Below, in pieces: positions 1-8,530 of a DNA stretch of 64,000 bases (positions within the stretch are counted from its first letter, which is position 1; each line of letters opens with the position of its first letter). The notes under the pieces were generated by a model that was not told where the DNA came from, made no database searches, and was given only the letters and a program-made list of their open reading frames with translations. This DNA comes from Hyphomicrobiales bacterium (lineage in GTDB: Bacteria; Pseudomonadota; Alphaproteobacteria; Rhizobiales; Rhizobiaceae), in contig UCAG01000003.1 of assembly GCA_900470285.1 (NCBI GenBank), positions 186,001 to 250,000 of the forward strand, written 5' to 3'. Position numbers and translations under genes: made by a program.

Positions 1-1783
1 GCAGCACCCATGCGCCCTGTGGCGGCACAGTCACCTTATCAACATCAGTGCCGTTTAACGCCACTATGCGCCCGCGCAACATCGCTGCACTGACGACTTT
101 GCCTTCCGGTGCTGCTTTCGCCAACAGATCACGGAAACCATCGATTTCAGTATTCTGAATATCGACAAAGAAGAAGTTCGGCGCATGGGCAGGCAGGCTT
201 TGGGTGATCTGACGACGCAGATTACCGTCAACCAGAGCCAGTGCCACAACCAAAGTCAGGCCAAGACCGAGCGAAAGCACAACAGAAGGCGTCAGCGCAC
301 CCGGACGGTGAATATTACCGACTGCCAGCCGCAAAGCCGGTGACTTAAACCGCGGGGCATTACGCGCCAGCATCCGCAACCCGTAGGAGACACCGCGCAA
401 AATAATAAACGCAGCAACCGCTCCCACGATAAACACACCGGCAATGCGCTGATCTTCAACAAAAAACAACACCAGCCCGATCAATATCAGCAGCAGAAGT
501 CCTGCAGTCAGCATGTAGAGCAGTGGTGGCCAGCCGCTTTGGTCAAAACCTTTTTGGCGGAACAAAGCCGTTGCCGGAATTGTCCGTGCCCGCCCCAAAG
601 GCAGAAGGGCAAAGATCAGCGTGGTAATCAATCCAAAAGCAGTCGCCAGTAGCAGCGCTTGCGGATAGAGCTTCAGCCCGCCGCTGACCGGCAGATAGGA
701 TGACAGGCCATAGATCGCAGCGGCGCTTAGCCCCAGTGACAGCACCAGTCCAATGACAATTCCGATCAGCGCAATAGCCACGATCTGAAACAGATAAATC
801 AGCACCACAAAATCAGCCGATGCGCCGAGCGATTTAAAGGTCGCAATAACAGACCGTTTGCCGTCGAGAAAACTGCGCACTGCATTGGCAACACCGACAC
901 CGCCGATAATCAGCGATGTGAGGCCGACAAGGGTGAGAAATTGCGAGAACCGCTCAATATTAGCAGATAAAGCCGGTGCCGCATTATTACGGTTGCGGAT
1001 ATTCCAGCCTGCTTCAGGGAAGTTTTTCTCTGCCGCAGCTTCCAGTGCTGTCAGACGTGTATCCCGTGCCCCCGCCTGCGCCGTATCCGGCAAGGCGATT
1101 TTATAAATATAGTTGACCAGACTGCCGGGCTGAATAAGACCGGACGCCCGCAGAGCCTCATCAGATGTCAAAAAACGCGGTGCCAAAGCCATACCGGAAC
1201 CCAGCATATCCGGTTCGCTCTCGATCATCGCCCGTAAAGTGAATTTTGCCGAACCGAGCATGATCTGGTCGCCGAGTTTCAAGCCCAGACGATCCAGCAA
1301 AAGCTGTGGCACAGCCGCGCCATAGGCCCCGTCTTGCAATGCAAAACGGTCCGAAGTCGCCAAATCCGGTGCCAGCTTCAATGTGCCATAGAGCGGGTAG
1401 GCGCTATCCACGGCTTTCACTTCAACCAGCGCCTGATCGGAACCATCTGTCATGCGCACCATTGAACGCATGGTGATATTTTCAGATACCGTGCCTTGCG
1501 CGTTCAGAAACTGCCGTTCCTGCTCCGTCGCCTCACGCTGATTGAGCATAAAGCTGACATCACCGCCGAGAATAGCCTGTCCTTCAACCGCCAGACCATC
1601 GGCAATAGAACGGGCAACGGAATTCACTCCGCCGATAGCCGCGACACCAAGCGCAATACAGCCGAGAAAAATATAAAAGCCGATTAAACCACCGCGCATT
1701 TCGCGCAAAGCAAAACGCAATGCCAGCGCGAAAGACGGTTTCGTTGCAGTTTGACTTGTCATCCCTGTCATGTACGCCGTCAT
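1..1783 (-). CDS. ABC transporter permease, FtsX/YbbP type (3' part missing)
   Basis: Open frame running off the left edge, so the C-terminal part of the protein is not in the window. The translated part begins MTAYMTGMTSQ, has a hydrophobic segment near residue 35 (GFYIFLGCIALG), a large extracytoplasmic domain of about 220 residues, then several membrane segments around FLTLVGLTSLIIGG. This matches the FtsX-like permease of the YbbP family, known to be paired with a YbbA ATPase and to sit beside TesA in many proteobacteria; the substrate is unsettled (lipid or peptide export has been proposed for the family). The start codon overlaps the stop of the ATPase gene by four bases (ATGA), so the two are surely one operon and translationally coupled. 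Confidence 0.85.
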   Translation of the reverse strand, partial: MTAYMTGMTSQTATKPSFALALRFALREMRGGLIGFYIFLGCIALGVAAIGGVNSVARSIADGLAVEGQAILGGDVSFMLNQREATEQERQFLNAQGTVSENITMRSMVRMTDGSDQALVEVKAVDSAYPLYGTLKLAPDLATSDRFALQDGAYGAAVPQLLLDRLGLKLGDQIMLGSAKFTLRAMIESEPDMLGSGMALAPRFLTSDEALRASGLIQPGSLVNYIYKIALPDTAQAGARDTRLTALEAAAEKNFPEAGWNIRNRNNAAPALSANIERFSQFLTLVGLTSLIIGGVGVANAVRSFLDGKRSVIATFKSLGASADFVVLIYLFQIVAIALIGIVIGLVLSLGLSAAAIYGLSSYLPVSGGLKLYPQALLLATAFGLITTLIFALLPLGRARTIPATALFRQKGFDQSGWPPLLYMLTAGLLLLILIGLVLFFVEDQRIAGVFIVGAVAAFIILRGVSYGLRMLARNAPRFKSPALRLAVGNIHRPGALTPSVVLSLGLGLTLVVALALVDGNLRRQITQSLPAHAPNFFFVDIQNTEIDGFRDLLAKAAPEGKVVSAAMLRGRIVALNGTDVDKVTVPPQGAWVL

Positions 1784-2523
1784 TGCGCAGCTTCCGCCTG
1801 AACGGTCTCTTCAAGCGCATTGCTCTTGCCAGACACAGGATCAGAATGAATGCGACCGGAGCGCACCTGAATTTCCCGTCCGCAACGAGCAGCCAGTGAC
1901 GGGTCATGGGTCACCAGCACCATTGTCAGCCCGTATTCTTCTTGTTTAGAGAAAAGCAGATCGGCAATCTGGTTGCCGGTTTCACTGTCAAGATTTCCGG
2001 TCGGCTCGTCGGCAATCAGAATAGCCGGTCGCGGTGCCAAGGCACGGGCAATCGCCACACGCTGCTGCTCACCACCGGAAAGTGCCGCCGGATAATGCGA
2101 CAGGCGATGGCCAAGACCAACAGATTTCAAAGCCTGTTCGGCAACGGCAAATGCATCATCACGCCCTGCAAGTTCCAGCGGTACCGCCACATTTTCCAGT
2201 GCTGTCATATTGGGGATCAAGTGAAAGGACTGAAAAACAATACCGATATTACGGCCACGGAAAGCTGCGGCCTGATCTTCACTCATCCGGTCAATCCGTT
2301 CGCCGCTGATAAGCACCTGACCACTATCGACCTTTTCGAGCCCTGCCAGCACCATCAGCAAGGTAGACTTACCGGAGCCGGACGGGCCGACAATACCAAC
2401 AGATTCACCGCTTTGTATTTTCAGGGAAATATCATTGAGCACATGAACGCGAGCGGCATTGCTGCCCAGTGTGAGATCAATATTCTCAAGCGTAATACCG
2501 GATTGTAAAGGCTGCATGGTCAC
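1780..2523 (-). CDS. ABC transporter ATP-binding protein, YbbA/LolD-like
   Basis: 247 residues, the usual size for a single nucleotide-binding domain. Walker A GPSGSGKST, Q-loop near VFQSFHLIP, signature LSGGEQQRVAIARAL and Walker B ILIADEPTGNLD are all intact. It belongs to the MacB/LolD/YbbA group that powers FtsX-type permeases, and the permease follows with a four-base overlap. The start is read as GTG at 2523, seven bases after an AGGG; an ATG two codons later is an alternative. It is transcribed away from the esterase gene at 2809, the classic ybbA/tesA divergent arrangement. Confidence 0.9.
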   Translation of the reverse strand: MTMQPLQSGITLENIDLTLGSNAARVHVLNDISLKIQSGESVGIVGPSGSGKSTLLMVLAGLEKVDSGQVLISGERIDRMSEDQAAAFRGRNIGIVFQSFHLIPNMTALENVAVPLELAGRDDAFAVAEQALKSVGLGHRLSHYPAALSGGEQQRVAIARALAPRPAILIADEPTGNLDSETGNQIADLLFSKQEEYGLTMVLVTHDPSLAARCGREIQVRSGRIHSDPVSGKSNALEETVQAEAAQ

Positions 2524-2551
2524 GTCATTTCCCTGATAAATGGCGGAGGCT

Positions 2552-2652
2552 AGAGCGGTTTACGTTCAGATTGGATCACAGCACTCGCTCTGGTTTCTTT
2601 AGTGGTCGCATTATCACGGCCGTCAGTTGATACAACCTGACTGTGAAATGCT
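2552..2652 (+). repeat. Dispersed intergenic repeat family 1, copy A
   Basis: About 101 bp between the divergent ybbA-like and tesA-like genes. It starts AGAGCGGTTTACGTTCAG and ends CTGTGAAATGCT. A second copy at 11287-11390 is about 85% identical by eye, with a few single-base indels. No coding potential is evident. Confidence 0.75.
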
Positions 2653-2808
2653 CCGGAAAGGCATAATCTTGTCTATTTGGGGTCAAAGAGTGTGAATGTA
2701 CAGGGCAGGACGTGAAATACTGTCTTCAGTCATCGTCAATTTGGCTCTTGCAAGCCACAGAATATTCGCCATATGCAAATAAGAAAGTTCAGACAGGATC
2801 AAAAACCA

Positions 2809-3474
2809 ATGGCATTGCGGTACATACATCTTACAGGCATGGCTTTGCTGCTGGGTCTTTCTTTGGCTGTCTCATTACCCGCAAAGGCACAGGAAAGTGC
2901 TGCAGATACGGTGCAGATCGTTGGCTTCGGCGACAGCCTGATGGCCGGATATCAGCTGGCGCAAACGGACGGCTTTACCGCCCAATTGCAGACAGCACTG
3001 AGTGAAGCCGGTTATAAAACCGCAGTTGCCAATGCCGGTGTTTCCGGCGACACCACCAGCGGCGGTCTGGCACGTCTCGACTGGTCTGTACCGGATGAAA
3101 CGCAACTGGTTATTCTGGAACTTGGTGCGAATGATGCCCTGCGCGGCATTTCTCCTGAGCTGACCGAGAAAAATCTCGACCAGATGCTGGCGCGCTTAAA
3201 CGAACGCGGTATTCCGGTGCTGCTCGCCGGTATGATTGCGCCGCCGAATATGGGTGCCGATTATGCCGCTAAATTTAATCCGCTTTATCAGAAGCTGGCG
3301 GATAAATATCAGGTCAGGCTTTACCCGTTCTTTCTTGATGGTGTGGCAGCTGACAAAAAACTGCTGCTGGAAGATGGAATGCATCCGAATCCGCAAGGTG
3401 TGAAGGTCATGGTTGCTAATATTCTGCCGGATGTGAAGGCCATGCTGGATCGGGAATCAATCGATCTGAACTGA
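2809..3474 (+). CDS. tesA: SGNH/GDSL arylesterase, TesA-like, secreted
   Basis: 221 residues from the chosen ATG, which gives a clean signal peptide (MALRYIHLTGMALLLG... ending AKAQ) and lies behind an AGGA. An upstream in-frame ATG at 2773 lacks a ribosome site. All SGNH blocks are visible: block I GFGDSLMAGY with the nucleophile Ser, block II Gly in NAGVSGDT, block III GAND, and block V DGMHPN carrying the catalytic Asp and His. The family has acyl-CoA thioesterase, lysophospholipase and arylesterase activity in the periplasm. Divergent from the YbbAP-like transporter, as in many proteobacteria, which hints at a shared lipid-related role (inference). Confidence 0.9.
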   Translation: MALRYIHLTGMALLLGLSLAVSLPAKAQESAADTVQIVGFGDSLMAGYQLAQTDGFTAQLQTALSEAGYKTAVANAGVSGDTTSGGLARLDWSVPDETQLVILELGANDALRGISPELTEKNLDQMLARLNERGIPVLLAGMIAPPNMGADYAAKFNPLYQKLADKYQVRLYPFFLDGVAADKKLLLEDGMHPNPQGVKVMVANILPDVKAMLDRESIDLN

Positions 3475-3774
3475 TCGTGCGGGAAGATTATCAACAAACG
3501 GGATTCATCTTCCTGACACAATCTGTATGATAGTTATTCAATCAGAAACACATGATCTGGTAAAAAGCGGCAAAACTTAACACGAACAGACAAAGTTTTG
3601 GGGCTTATCTCATAAAGCACTTGTGCAATGAGCAGATCAGTGGTTCGCTATCAGTTAAGGCTTTACAGGCTGCTTCGTTCGCAGGTTGAAGAGCCGTCCA
3701 GATCAGACCGCAAGTCAATGGTGCTGGTTTGGAAGGAACCATATTTGAGACCATATCCCATTGAGGAGGATGCT
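3475..3774 (+). other. Intergenic, no gene recognised
   Basis: 300 bases between tesA and thpR. An open frame continues upstream of the thpR start to 3628 but its translation resembles no ThpR N-terminus, and the ribosome site lies just before 3775. No clear terminator or RNA gene is seen; the thpR promoter presumably lies here. Confidence 0.4.
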
Positions 3775-4395
3775 ATGCCGCGCCTTTTCACTGCCCTTGA
3801 AATCTCCCGGGATGCTGCCCTGTCACTCTCACTTTTGCGTGGCGGGCTTATCGGACCCAAAGGTTCTGTCCGCTGGATTGATCCGGAAAATTATCACATC
3901 ACATTACGGTTTATCGGCGATGTCGAAGGTCATGTGGCCGATGAGATCGTTCACGCGCTTGACCGGATTGACCGGCCCGGCTTTACGCTGCAGCTGACCG
4001 GCGTCGATGCGTTCGGCACCAAAAAACCGCATAGTATTTATGCCGGTGTTGCGCCGTCTCCCGAACTGCTGGCTTTGCAAGCAGAAATGGAGCGGATCTG
4101 CCAGAGATTGCGGCTGCCGCCTGACCCGCGCAAATTCACCCCGCATGTCACACTGGCACGGCTCAAAGGTCTGCCGGATATGCAGATTGCCCGCTATCTC
4201 TCGGAGCGCGGTAATTTCACTACGCTACCGTTCAACGTCACCCGTTTTGTGCTGATGTCCTCCAAGGAATCCACCGGTGGCGGACCTTATGTGACGGAAG
4301 AAGTATGGCCGCTGCGCAACCCCTCATTCAATACAGGCTTTGAAGACGGAGCATCGCCTCTGCATTATCAGTTTCGTGCCGGTGCCGCAGAGTAA
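3775..4395 (+). CDS. thpR: RNA 2',3'-cyclic phosphodiesterase
   Basis: 206 residues. The start is ATG at 3775, directly behind TTGAGGAGGA, an excellent ribosome site; the protein then begins MPRLFTALEI as family members do. The two HxTx motifs of the 2H phosphoesterase fold are present: HITL about residue 42 and HVTL about residue 123. The family hydrolyses 2',3'-cyclic phosphate ends of RNA and can ligate tRNA halves in vitro. The C-terminal tail beyond VWPL is extended by about 30 residues and ends in Ala-Glu; the last 37 bases of the gene are repeated downstream (see the repeat entry). Confidence 0.92.
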   Translation: MPRLFTALEISRDAALSLSLLRGGLIGPKGSVRWIDPENYHITLRFIGDVEGHVADEIVHALDRIDRPGFTLQLTGVDAFGTKKPHSIYAGVAPSPELLALQAEMERICQRLRLPPDPRKFTPHVTLARLKGLPDMQIARYLSERGNFTTLPFNVTRFVLMSSKESTGGGPYVTEEVWPLRNPSFNTGFEDGASPLHYQFRAGAAE

Positions 4396-4469
4396 GTTGC
4401 GGCACCATAATAGACAAAGTGCAGCAGAGTAATCTGCAGCGCCTAACAAACAAAAAAGCGGCAGAGTAA
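4359..4469 (+). repeat. Tandem 37-bp repeat of the thpR 3' end, three units
   Basis: GCAGAGTAA, which ends thpR (Ala-Glu-stop), recurs at 4387, 4424 and 4461, exactly 37 bp apart. The units 4359-4395, 4396-4432 and 4433-4469 are similar over much of their length (about 60% between units 2 and 3), identical in the last nine bases. The first unit is coding. A more degenerate fourth unit may follow, ending GCCGCAGTATAA at 4516. Because 37 is 1 modulo 3, the three TAA codons fall in three different frames. Confidence 0.65.
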
Positions 4470-4479
4470 TCTGCCGCTT
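4452..4479 (-). terminator. Intrinsic terminator of the phosphatase gene
   Basis: Perfect 10-bp stem AAGCGGCAGA / TCTGCCGCTT with loop GTAA; on the minus strand the stem is followed by TTTTTTG. It lies about 110 bases after the stop of the minus-strand phosphatase gene and overlaps the thpR 3' repeat array, so the repeat and terminator share sequence. Confidence 0.75.
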
Positions 4480-4505
4480 CCTAATTAAGTCGTCTGTTGG
4501 CCGGC

Positions 4506-4617
4506 GCCGCAGTATAACCTATCGGCTAGCGCCTCATTATCCCAGCCTGTCAGCTAGCGCCTCATTATCCTAGTCTGTCGGCTAACGCCTCAGGCCAGTC
4601 TGTCGGCTAGCGCCTCC
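4506..4617 (-). repeat. Tandem 28-bp repeat of the phosphatase gene 3' end, four units
   Basis: Read on the minus strand, the last codons of the phosphatase gene (GGCGCTAGCCGACAGACTGG then CCTGA) are followed by units at 4562-4589 and 4534-4561 that begin GGCG(T/C)TAGC(C/T)GACAG and end GGATAATGA, and by a decayed unit at 4506-4533. The period is 28 bp. The repeated TGA codons lie at 4590, 4562 and 4534 and so occupy all three reading frames. Confidence 0.85.
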
Positions 4618-5081
4618 GCTGCTTCCCTAACCATCAGGTAAACCCGCTCGAAATCAGCAGCACCACCATAATACGGATCAGGGATTTCCTCTCCGTGATC
4701 AGCATTATTACCCTCAAAGCCGTCACGTGCCACTGCAGTGAACAATCCGGTCACCGCAGTGCTGCCCGCTGGTGCAAGACGGTTGATTGTCATCAGATTG
4801 TTCTGATCCATGCCCAAAATCAGGTCAAAGCGGTTGAAATCCGCAGCCCCAAGCTGGCGACAACGTTGCGCGGAAATATCGATTCCGTTTCTTGCCGCAA
4901 CAACAACAGAGCGCTCATCCGGAGCCTCACCGGTATGATAGCCATTGGTACCGGCGGAATCGATCAGAAACTCCCGCTGCGGAAACCGTTCTTGTAAAAC
5001 ACTGCGCATAATACCTTCAGCCAGAGGAGAACGGCAGATATTACCAAGACAGATAAAGAGTATTGAAAATGGCTGCGACAT
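4590..5081 (-). CDS. Low-molecular-weight protein-tyrosine phosphatase
   Basis: 163 residues from ATG 5081 (MSQPFSILFI), the size of the family; an ATG five codons earlier is possible. The active-site P-loop CLGNICRSP (pattern CX5RS) lies at the N-terminus, and the general-acid loop DPYYGG is at about residue 130. Known members dephosphorylate tyrosine on proteins and often act on exopolysaccharide kinases, but no such kinase is nearby, so the substrate is unknown. The gene is convergent with thpR. Its 3' end is tandemly repeated downstream, four units of 28 bp, before an intrinsic terminator. Confidence 0.92.
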   Translation of the reverse strand: MSQPFSILFICLGNICRSPLAEGIMRSVLQERFPQREFLIDSAGTNGYHTGEAPDERSVVVAARNGIDISAQRCRQLGAADFNRFDLILGMDQNNLMTINRLAPAGSTAVTGLFTAVARDGFEGNNADHGEEIPDPYYGGAADFERVYLMVREAAEALADRLA

Positions 5082-5114
5082 ACATCCCCCCGACATTCAG
5101 GCTATAAAACACAT

Positions 5115-5217
5115 AGAGCACCGTATGCCAGACTTGGCACACAAAGGCCGCTCTAACACTTTAAAATTAGAGCATAATTTTACCTTAAACTGATCCAAGT
5201 TTAAGGAATTATGCTCT
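5115..5217 (+). repeat. Dispersed intergenic repeat family 2, copy A
   Basis: About 103 bp starting AGAGCACCGTATGCC and ending AATTATGCTCT, with internal inverted pieces (GCCAGACTTGGC; TTAAACTGATCCAAGTTTAA). Related copies lie at 17188-17289, 60505-60604 and, shortened and inverted, at 47275-47342. It occupies the gap between the phosphatase gene and phhB. Confidence 0.8.
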
Positions 5218-5421
5218 AGGCAACGGATGCGGGCGTGTTTCAGCCTGCGCAATCATTGAATCAATGATGGCACCCGCTCAGAATTCGCTCTGATACTGCA
5301 TCAATATAAAATGTGAAATGAACCGAAACTGTACAAAAAACAAGTTACGATAATTTAATCCGGTTTCATGCTAATATCCCCGTTCTAATATCCCTGTTTC
5401 TGGCCGTATCAGGAGCTTGCC

Positions 5422-5715
5422 ATGTCCCGAACACCCCTCACCCGTGAAGAAATTTCAACAACCATGCCCGGCCTGTCCGGCTGGGAATTATCGGAAGATC
5501 ACGGCTCAATCCGTAAAAGTTTCAAATTCCGCGACTTCAATGCAGCTTTTGCCTTTATGACCCGTATTGCCATGGCTGCAGAAAAACTCGACCACCATCC
5601 GGAGTGGTCAAATGTTTATAATAAAGTTGAAATTACCCTCACCACCCATTCGGCCAAAGGCCTGACAGCGCTGGATATGCGCATGGCACAACTCATCAAT
5701 GATTATGCAGGATGA
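5422..5715 (+). CDS. phhB: Pterin-4a-carbinolamine dehydratase
   Basis: 97 residues, full length for the PCD/DCoH family. The signature EKLDHHPEWSNVYNKVEI contains the catalytic His-His pair and the Trp-Asn that hold the pterin. The start ATG follows AGGAGCTTGCC. The enzyme recycles the 4a-hydroxy pterin formed by aromatic amino acid hydroxylases; no phenylalanine hydroxylase is next to it, so it may have another partner or act in folate/pterin housekeeping. Followed after 81 bases by a YkvA-family gene on the same strand. Confidence 0.93.
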   Translation: MSRTPLTREEISTTMPGLSGWELSEDHGSIRKSFKFRDFNAAFAFMTRIAMAAEKLDHHPEWSNVYNKVEITLTTHSAKGLTALDMRMAQLINDYAG

Positions 5716-5796
5716 TCCGTTCCCGGTGCCGCAGCAACGCCCATATCTTGTAAAGGCCTTCAGGTCACACCATCTCTTTCCCGATGAGGATTTGCT

Positions 5797-6189
5797 ATGG
5801 ATGATGTCAAAATAGGTGAAATCTTGCAGCCGGGCTCAGAGCGCGAACAGGAAAGCCGTGCACAACGTGTGCGCAAAAACTTCTGGAAAACCCTGAAAAA
5901 GACCGCAGGCAAAATACCTTTTACGGAAGAACTGGTCGCATCCTATTATTGCGCACTGGATACGAAAACACCTGCCCGTGTACGCGCAACTTTGCTTGCT
6001 GCACTTGCTTATTTCGTGCTGCCTTTTGATTTTGTACCTGATCTTCTGGTCGGTATCGGCTTCACTGACGATATGGCTGTCTTAATGGCAGCGCTGGCCT
6101 CTGTGCGCCGGCATATTACACCGGCGCATTATGCCGCCGCACGACAATCCTTAAGTCAGAATCCTGACACGGAACCGCAGGAGCACTGA
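5797..6189 (+). CDS. YkvA family protein (DUF1232)
   Basis: 130 residues. The DUF1232 core is visible at about residues 65-105 with ALAYFVLPFDFVPDLLVGIG followed by FTDDMAVL, the typical hydrophobic hairpin with PxDxxPD-like residues. The N-terminal 60 residues are charged. The start lies behind GAGGATTTGCT. Family function is not established; members are small membrane-associated proteins. Probably co-transcribed with phhB. Confidence 0.85.
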   Translation: MDDVKIGEILQPGSEREQESRAQRVRKNFWKTLKKTAGKIPFTEELVASYYCALDTKTPARVRATLLAALAYFVLPFDFVPDLLVGIGFTDDMAVLMAALASVRRHITPAHYAAARQSLSQNPDTEPQEH

Positions 6190-6476
6190 TCTCTGCTCAC
6201 TTGCACCGGCGGTACAAATCGCTGATTTCAAAGAATACAGAATCAAAAAACCTGAGAACAAACTATCGCCGTTTTCCTGATGCTGAAGTCACAAATAAGG
6301 GCAAGCGAGTGAGAATTTCTGCATATTCTGCAGAAAAACAACTCCTTTGCCTTAAAACTTCACGGTTTGGTAACCCAGATTAAGTCAAATTAAGACAAAC
6401 AAACGGGACGTGCCTTAAACAGCATGTTTCCCGAATTTTGAGTTTGAAGCAAAACGAAAGAGAACCGGTAGGACCT

Positions 6477-6980
6477 ATGCTTGGAAAATCGATCGTCGCG
6501 GCTTCTGTGTTCACAATGGCTATGGCAGGCAGTGCGCTTGCCCAGTCGCCGAGCCAGATCAGCCAGTTCAACGCCTGGGGCGCATACAGCTATCAGTCGG
6601 GCAACGGTAAAGTATGTTATGTCCTGTCCGTCCCGACCCAGAAGCAGCCTGCATCTGTAGACCACGGAGATAATTTCTTCCTCGTCAGCCAGAAGCCGGG
6701 CCAGAATGTATCCTTTGAGCCGCAATTTATGGCCGGTTATGAATTGCAGGGCAATTCTAAAGTAACTGTCACCATCGGTAGCGCGCGCTTCACCATGTTC
6801 ACCAATGGTAAGTCCGGCTGGATGGAAAATGCTGCGGAAGAGCCTAAGCTGATTGCTGCCATGCGCGGCGGCTCAGACATGGTTGTGAATGCTGCATCAA
6901 AACGCGGCACAAAAACCACGTATACTTACTCCCTGAAGGGCATTTCAGCAGCTCTCGCTGCTATCCAGAAATGCCGCTAA
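6477..6980 (+). CDS. IalB family secreted protein
   Basis: 167 residues. Starting at 6477, behind GGTAGGACCT, gives a signal peptide (MLGKSIVAASVFTMAMAG... cut near ALAQS). The mature part has WGAYSYQSGNGKVCYVLS and FFLVSQKPGQNVSFEPQFMAGY, which match the invasion-associated locus B domain found widely in Brucella and Bartonella. Two Cys residues (VCYV and the C-terminal KCR) may form a disulphide. IalB of Bartonella helps erythrocyte invasion, but most rhizobial paralogues have no known role. Monocistronic, with a strong terminator after it. Confidence 0.85.
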   Translation: MLGKSIVAASVFTMAMAGSALAQSPSQISQFNAWGAYSYQSGNGKVCYVLSVPTQKQPASVDHGDNFFLVSQKPGQNVSFEPQFMAGYELQGNSKVTVTIGSARFTMFTNGKSGWMENAAEEPKLIAAMRGGSDMVVNAASKRGTKTTYTYSLKGISAALAAIQKCR

Positions 6981-7028
6981 GCGGTCTGGTCAGACACACC
7001 GCTAAAGCGGCAAAATCTGAAAAGTTTA

Positions 7029-7056
7029 AAAGCCGGATTTATATCCGGCTTTTTTG
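7029..7056 (+). terminator. Intrinsic terminator after the IalB-like gene
   Basis: Stem AAAAGCCGGAT / ATCCGGCTTTT with loop TTAT, followed by more T residues. It ends the IalB-like transcript 48 bases after the stop codon. Confidence 0.88.
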
Positions 7057-7278
7057 CATCCCGGCAATGAATACAAAAAGTCGCAAATCATAATCCTTGA
7101 TAAAAGCGTGACGCAGCGCCATTTCCATGCTATGAGGCCGCACTTCAGGGTATTTTTGCGGATCTCAATGCGAAAAACGCCCCCTTTAAATCATGCAACA
7201 GTGCCGTTCTATCAGTTTCAAGTCAGGGCTTTTGTCCTTCTGATGCGGCTATGCAATTGTGAGCCTTAAGTAAAACCG

Positions 7279-8517
7279 ATGTCTATTTCTTATGACCTTA
7301 CCACGCCTCAGACCCGTGATGCACTGGCTGCCAATGCCCGTGCAATGCTGGCACCAAAGCCGACACTGATCGGGCTTTCCCGTGAGGAACTGGGTGAGGT
7401 TCTGCTGGAAGCTGGCATCGCCCCTAAACAGGTTAAAATGCGCGTCGCGCAAATCTGGCATTGGCTCTATGTGCGCGGTGTTTCAGATTTTGCCGATATG
7501 GCCAATATCTCCAAAGATCTGCGCGCAGCTCTGACCAAAGACTATACAATTGCCCGTCCGGAAGTTGTGGAAGAACAAATCTCCACCGACGGCACACGCA
7601 AATGGCTGTTCCGCTTTCCGCCGCGCGGTGCCGGTCGTCCGGTTGAGATCGAATGTGTTTACATTCCGGAAGAAGGCCGTGGCACGCTGTGCATTTCTTC
7701 TCAGGTCGGCTGCACCCTTACTTGTTCTTTCTGCCATACCGGCACCCAGAAACTGGTACGCAACCTAACCGCTGAAGAAATCCTCTCGCAGCTTCTCACC
7801 GCCCGTGACCGGCTTGGTGATTTCCCAGAGGCTAACACACCGGATGGTGCGATTGTGCCTGCTGAGGGTCGCAAGATCACCAATATCGTGATGATGGGTA
7901 TGGGCGAACCGCTCTATAATTTTGAAGAAGTGAAAAAGGCACTGCTCATCGCATCCGATGGCGATGGTTTGTCCCTGTCCAAGCGCCGTATCACGCTGTC
8001 AACCTCCGGTGTTGTACCTGAAATTTACCGCACCGGTGAAGAAATCGGCGTGATGCTGGCAATCTCGCTCCATGCTGTGCGTGATGATCTGCGTGACATG
8101 CTGGTGCCGATCAATAAGAAATATCCGCTGGAAGAGCTGATTAAAGCCTGCCGCGCCTATCCGGGCCTGTCGAATGCCAAGCGTATCACCTTTGAATATG
8201 TGATGCTCAAAGACGTCAATGACAGCCTGGAAGATGCCAAGAAACTGGTGCAGTTGCTCAAAGGCATTCCGGCGAAAATCAATCTCATTCCGTTCAATCC
8301 GTGGCCGGGCACCAACTACCAGTGCTCCGACTGGGAGCAAATTGAGCGCTTTGCCGATTATGTGAATGCAGCAGGCTATGCCTCACCGATCCGCACACCG
8401 CGTGGCCGTGATATTCTCGCAGCCTGCGGTCAGCTGAAATCGGAATCCGAGCGTATGCGCAAAACCGAACGTCTTGCTTTTGAAGCTATGATGATTGCCA
8501 ATCACGGCGAAGACTGA
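7279..8517 (+). CDS. rlmN: 23S rRNA (adenine-2503-C2)-methyltransferase, radical SAM
   Basis: 412 residues. The radical-SAM cluster motif CTLTCSFC (CxxxCxxC) is at about residues 153-160, followed by [12 protein letters not shown] and the SAM-binding region [11 protein letters not shown]. The second catalytic Cys that carries the methyl group is in LAACGQL at about residue 383. RlmN methylates A2503 of 23S rRNA and A37 of some tRNAs. The gene is followed 13 bases later by a small membrane protein gene, probably in the same transcript. Confidence 0.96.
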   Translation: MSISYDLTTPQTRDALAANARAMLAPKPTLIGLSREELGEVLLEAGIAPKQVKMRVAQIWHWLYVRGVSDFADMANISKDLRAALTKDYTIARPEVVEEQISTDGTRKWLFRFPPRGAGRPVEIECVYIPEEGRGTLCISSQVGCTLTCSFCHTGTQKLVRNLTAEEILSQLLTARDRLGDFPEANTPDGAIVPAEGRKITNIVMMGMGEPLYNFEEVKKALLIASDGDGLSLSKRRITLSTSGVVPEIYRTGEEIGVMLAISLHAVRDDLRDMLVPINKKYPLEELIKACRAYPGLSNAKRITFEYVMLKDVNDSLEDAKKLVQLLKGIPAKINLIPFNPWPGTNYQCSDWEQIERFADYVNAAGYASPIRTPRGRDILAACGQLKSESERMRKTERLAFEAMMIANHGED

Positions 8518-8530
8518 GAGCAATTATCAT

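Noticed and set aside
7054-7269. 71-codon open frame before rlmN
   Set aside because: Starts inside the IalB-gene terminator region, has no ribosome site and a chance-like composition.
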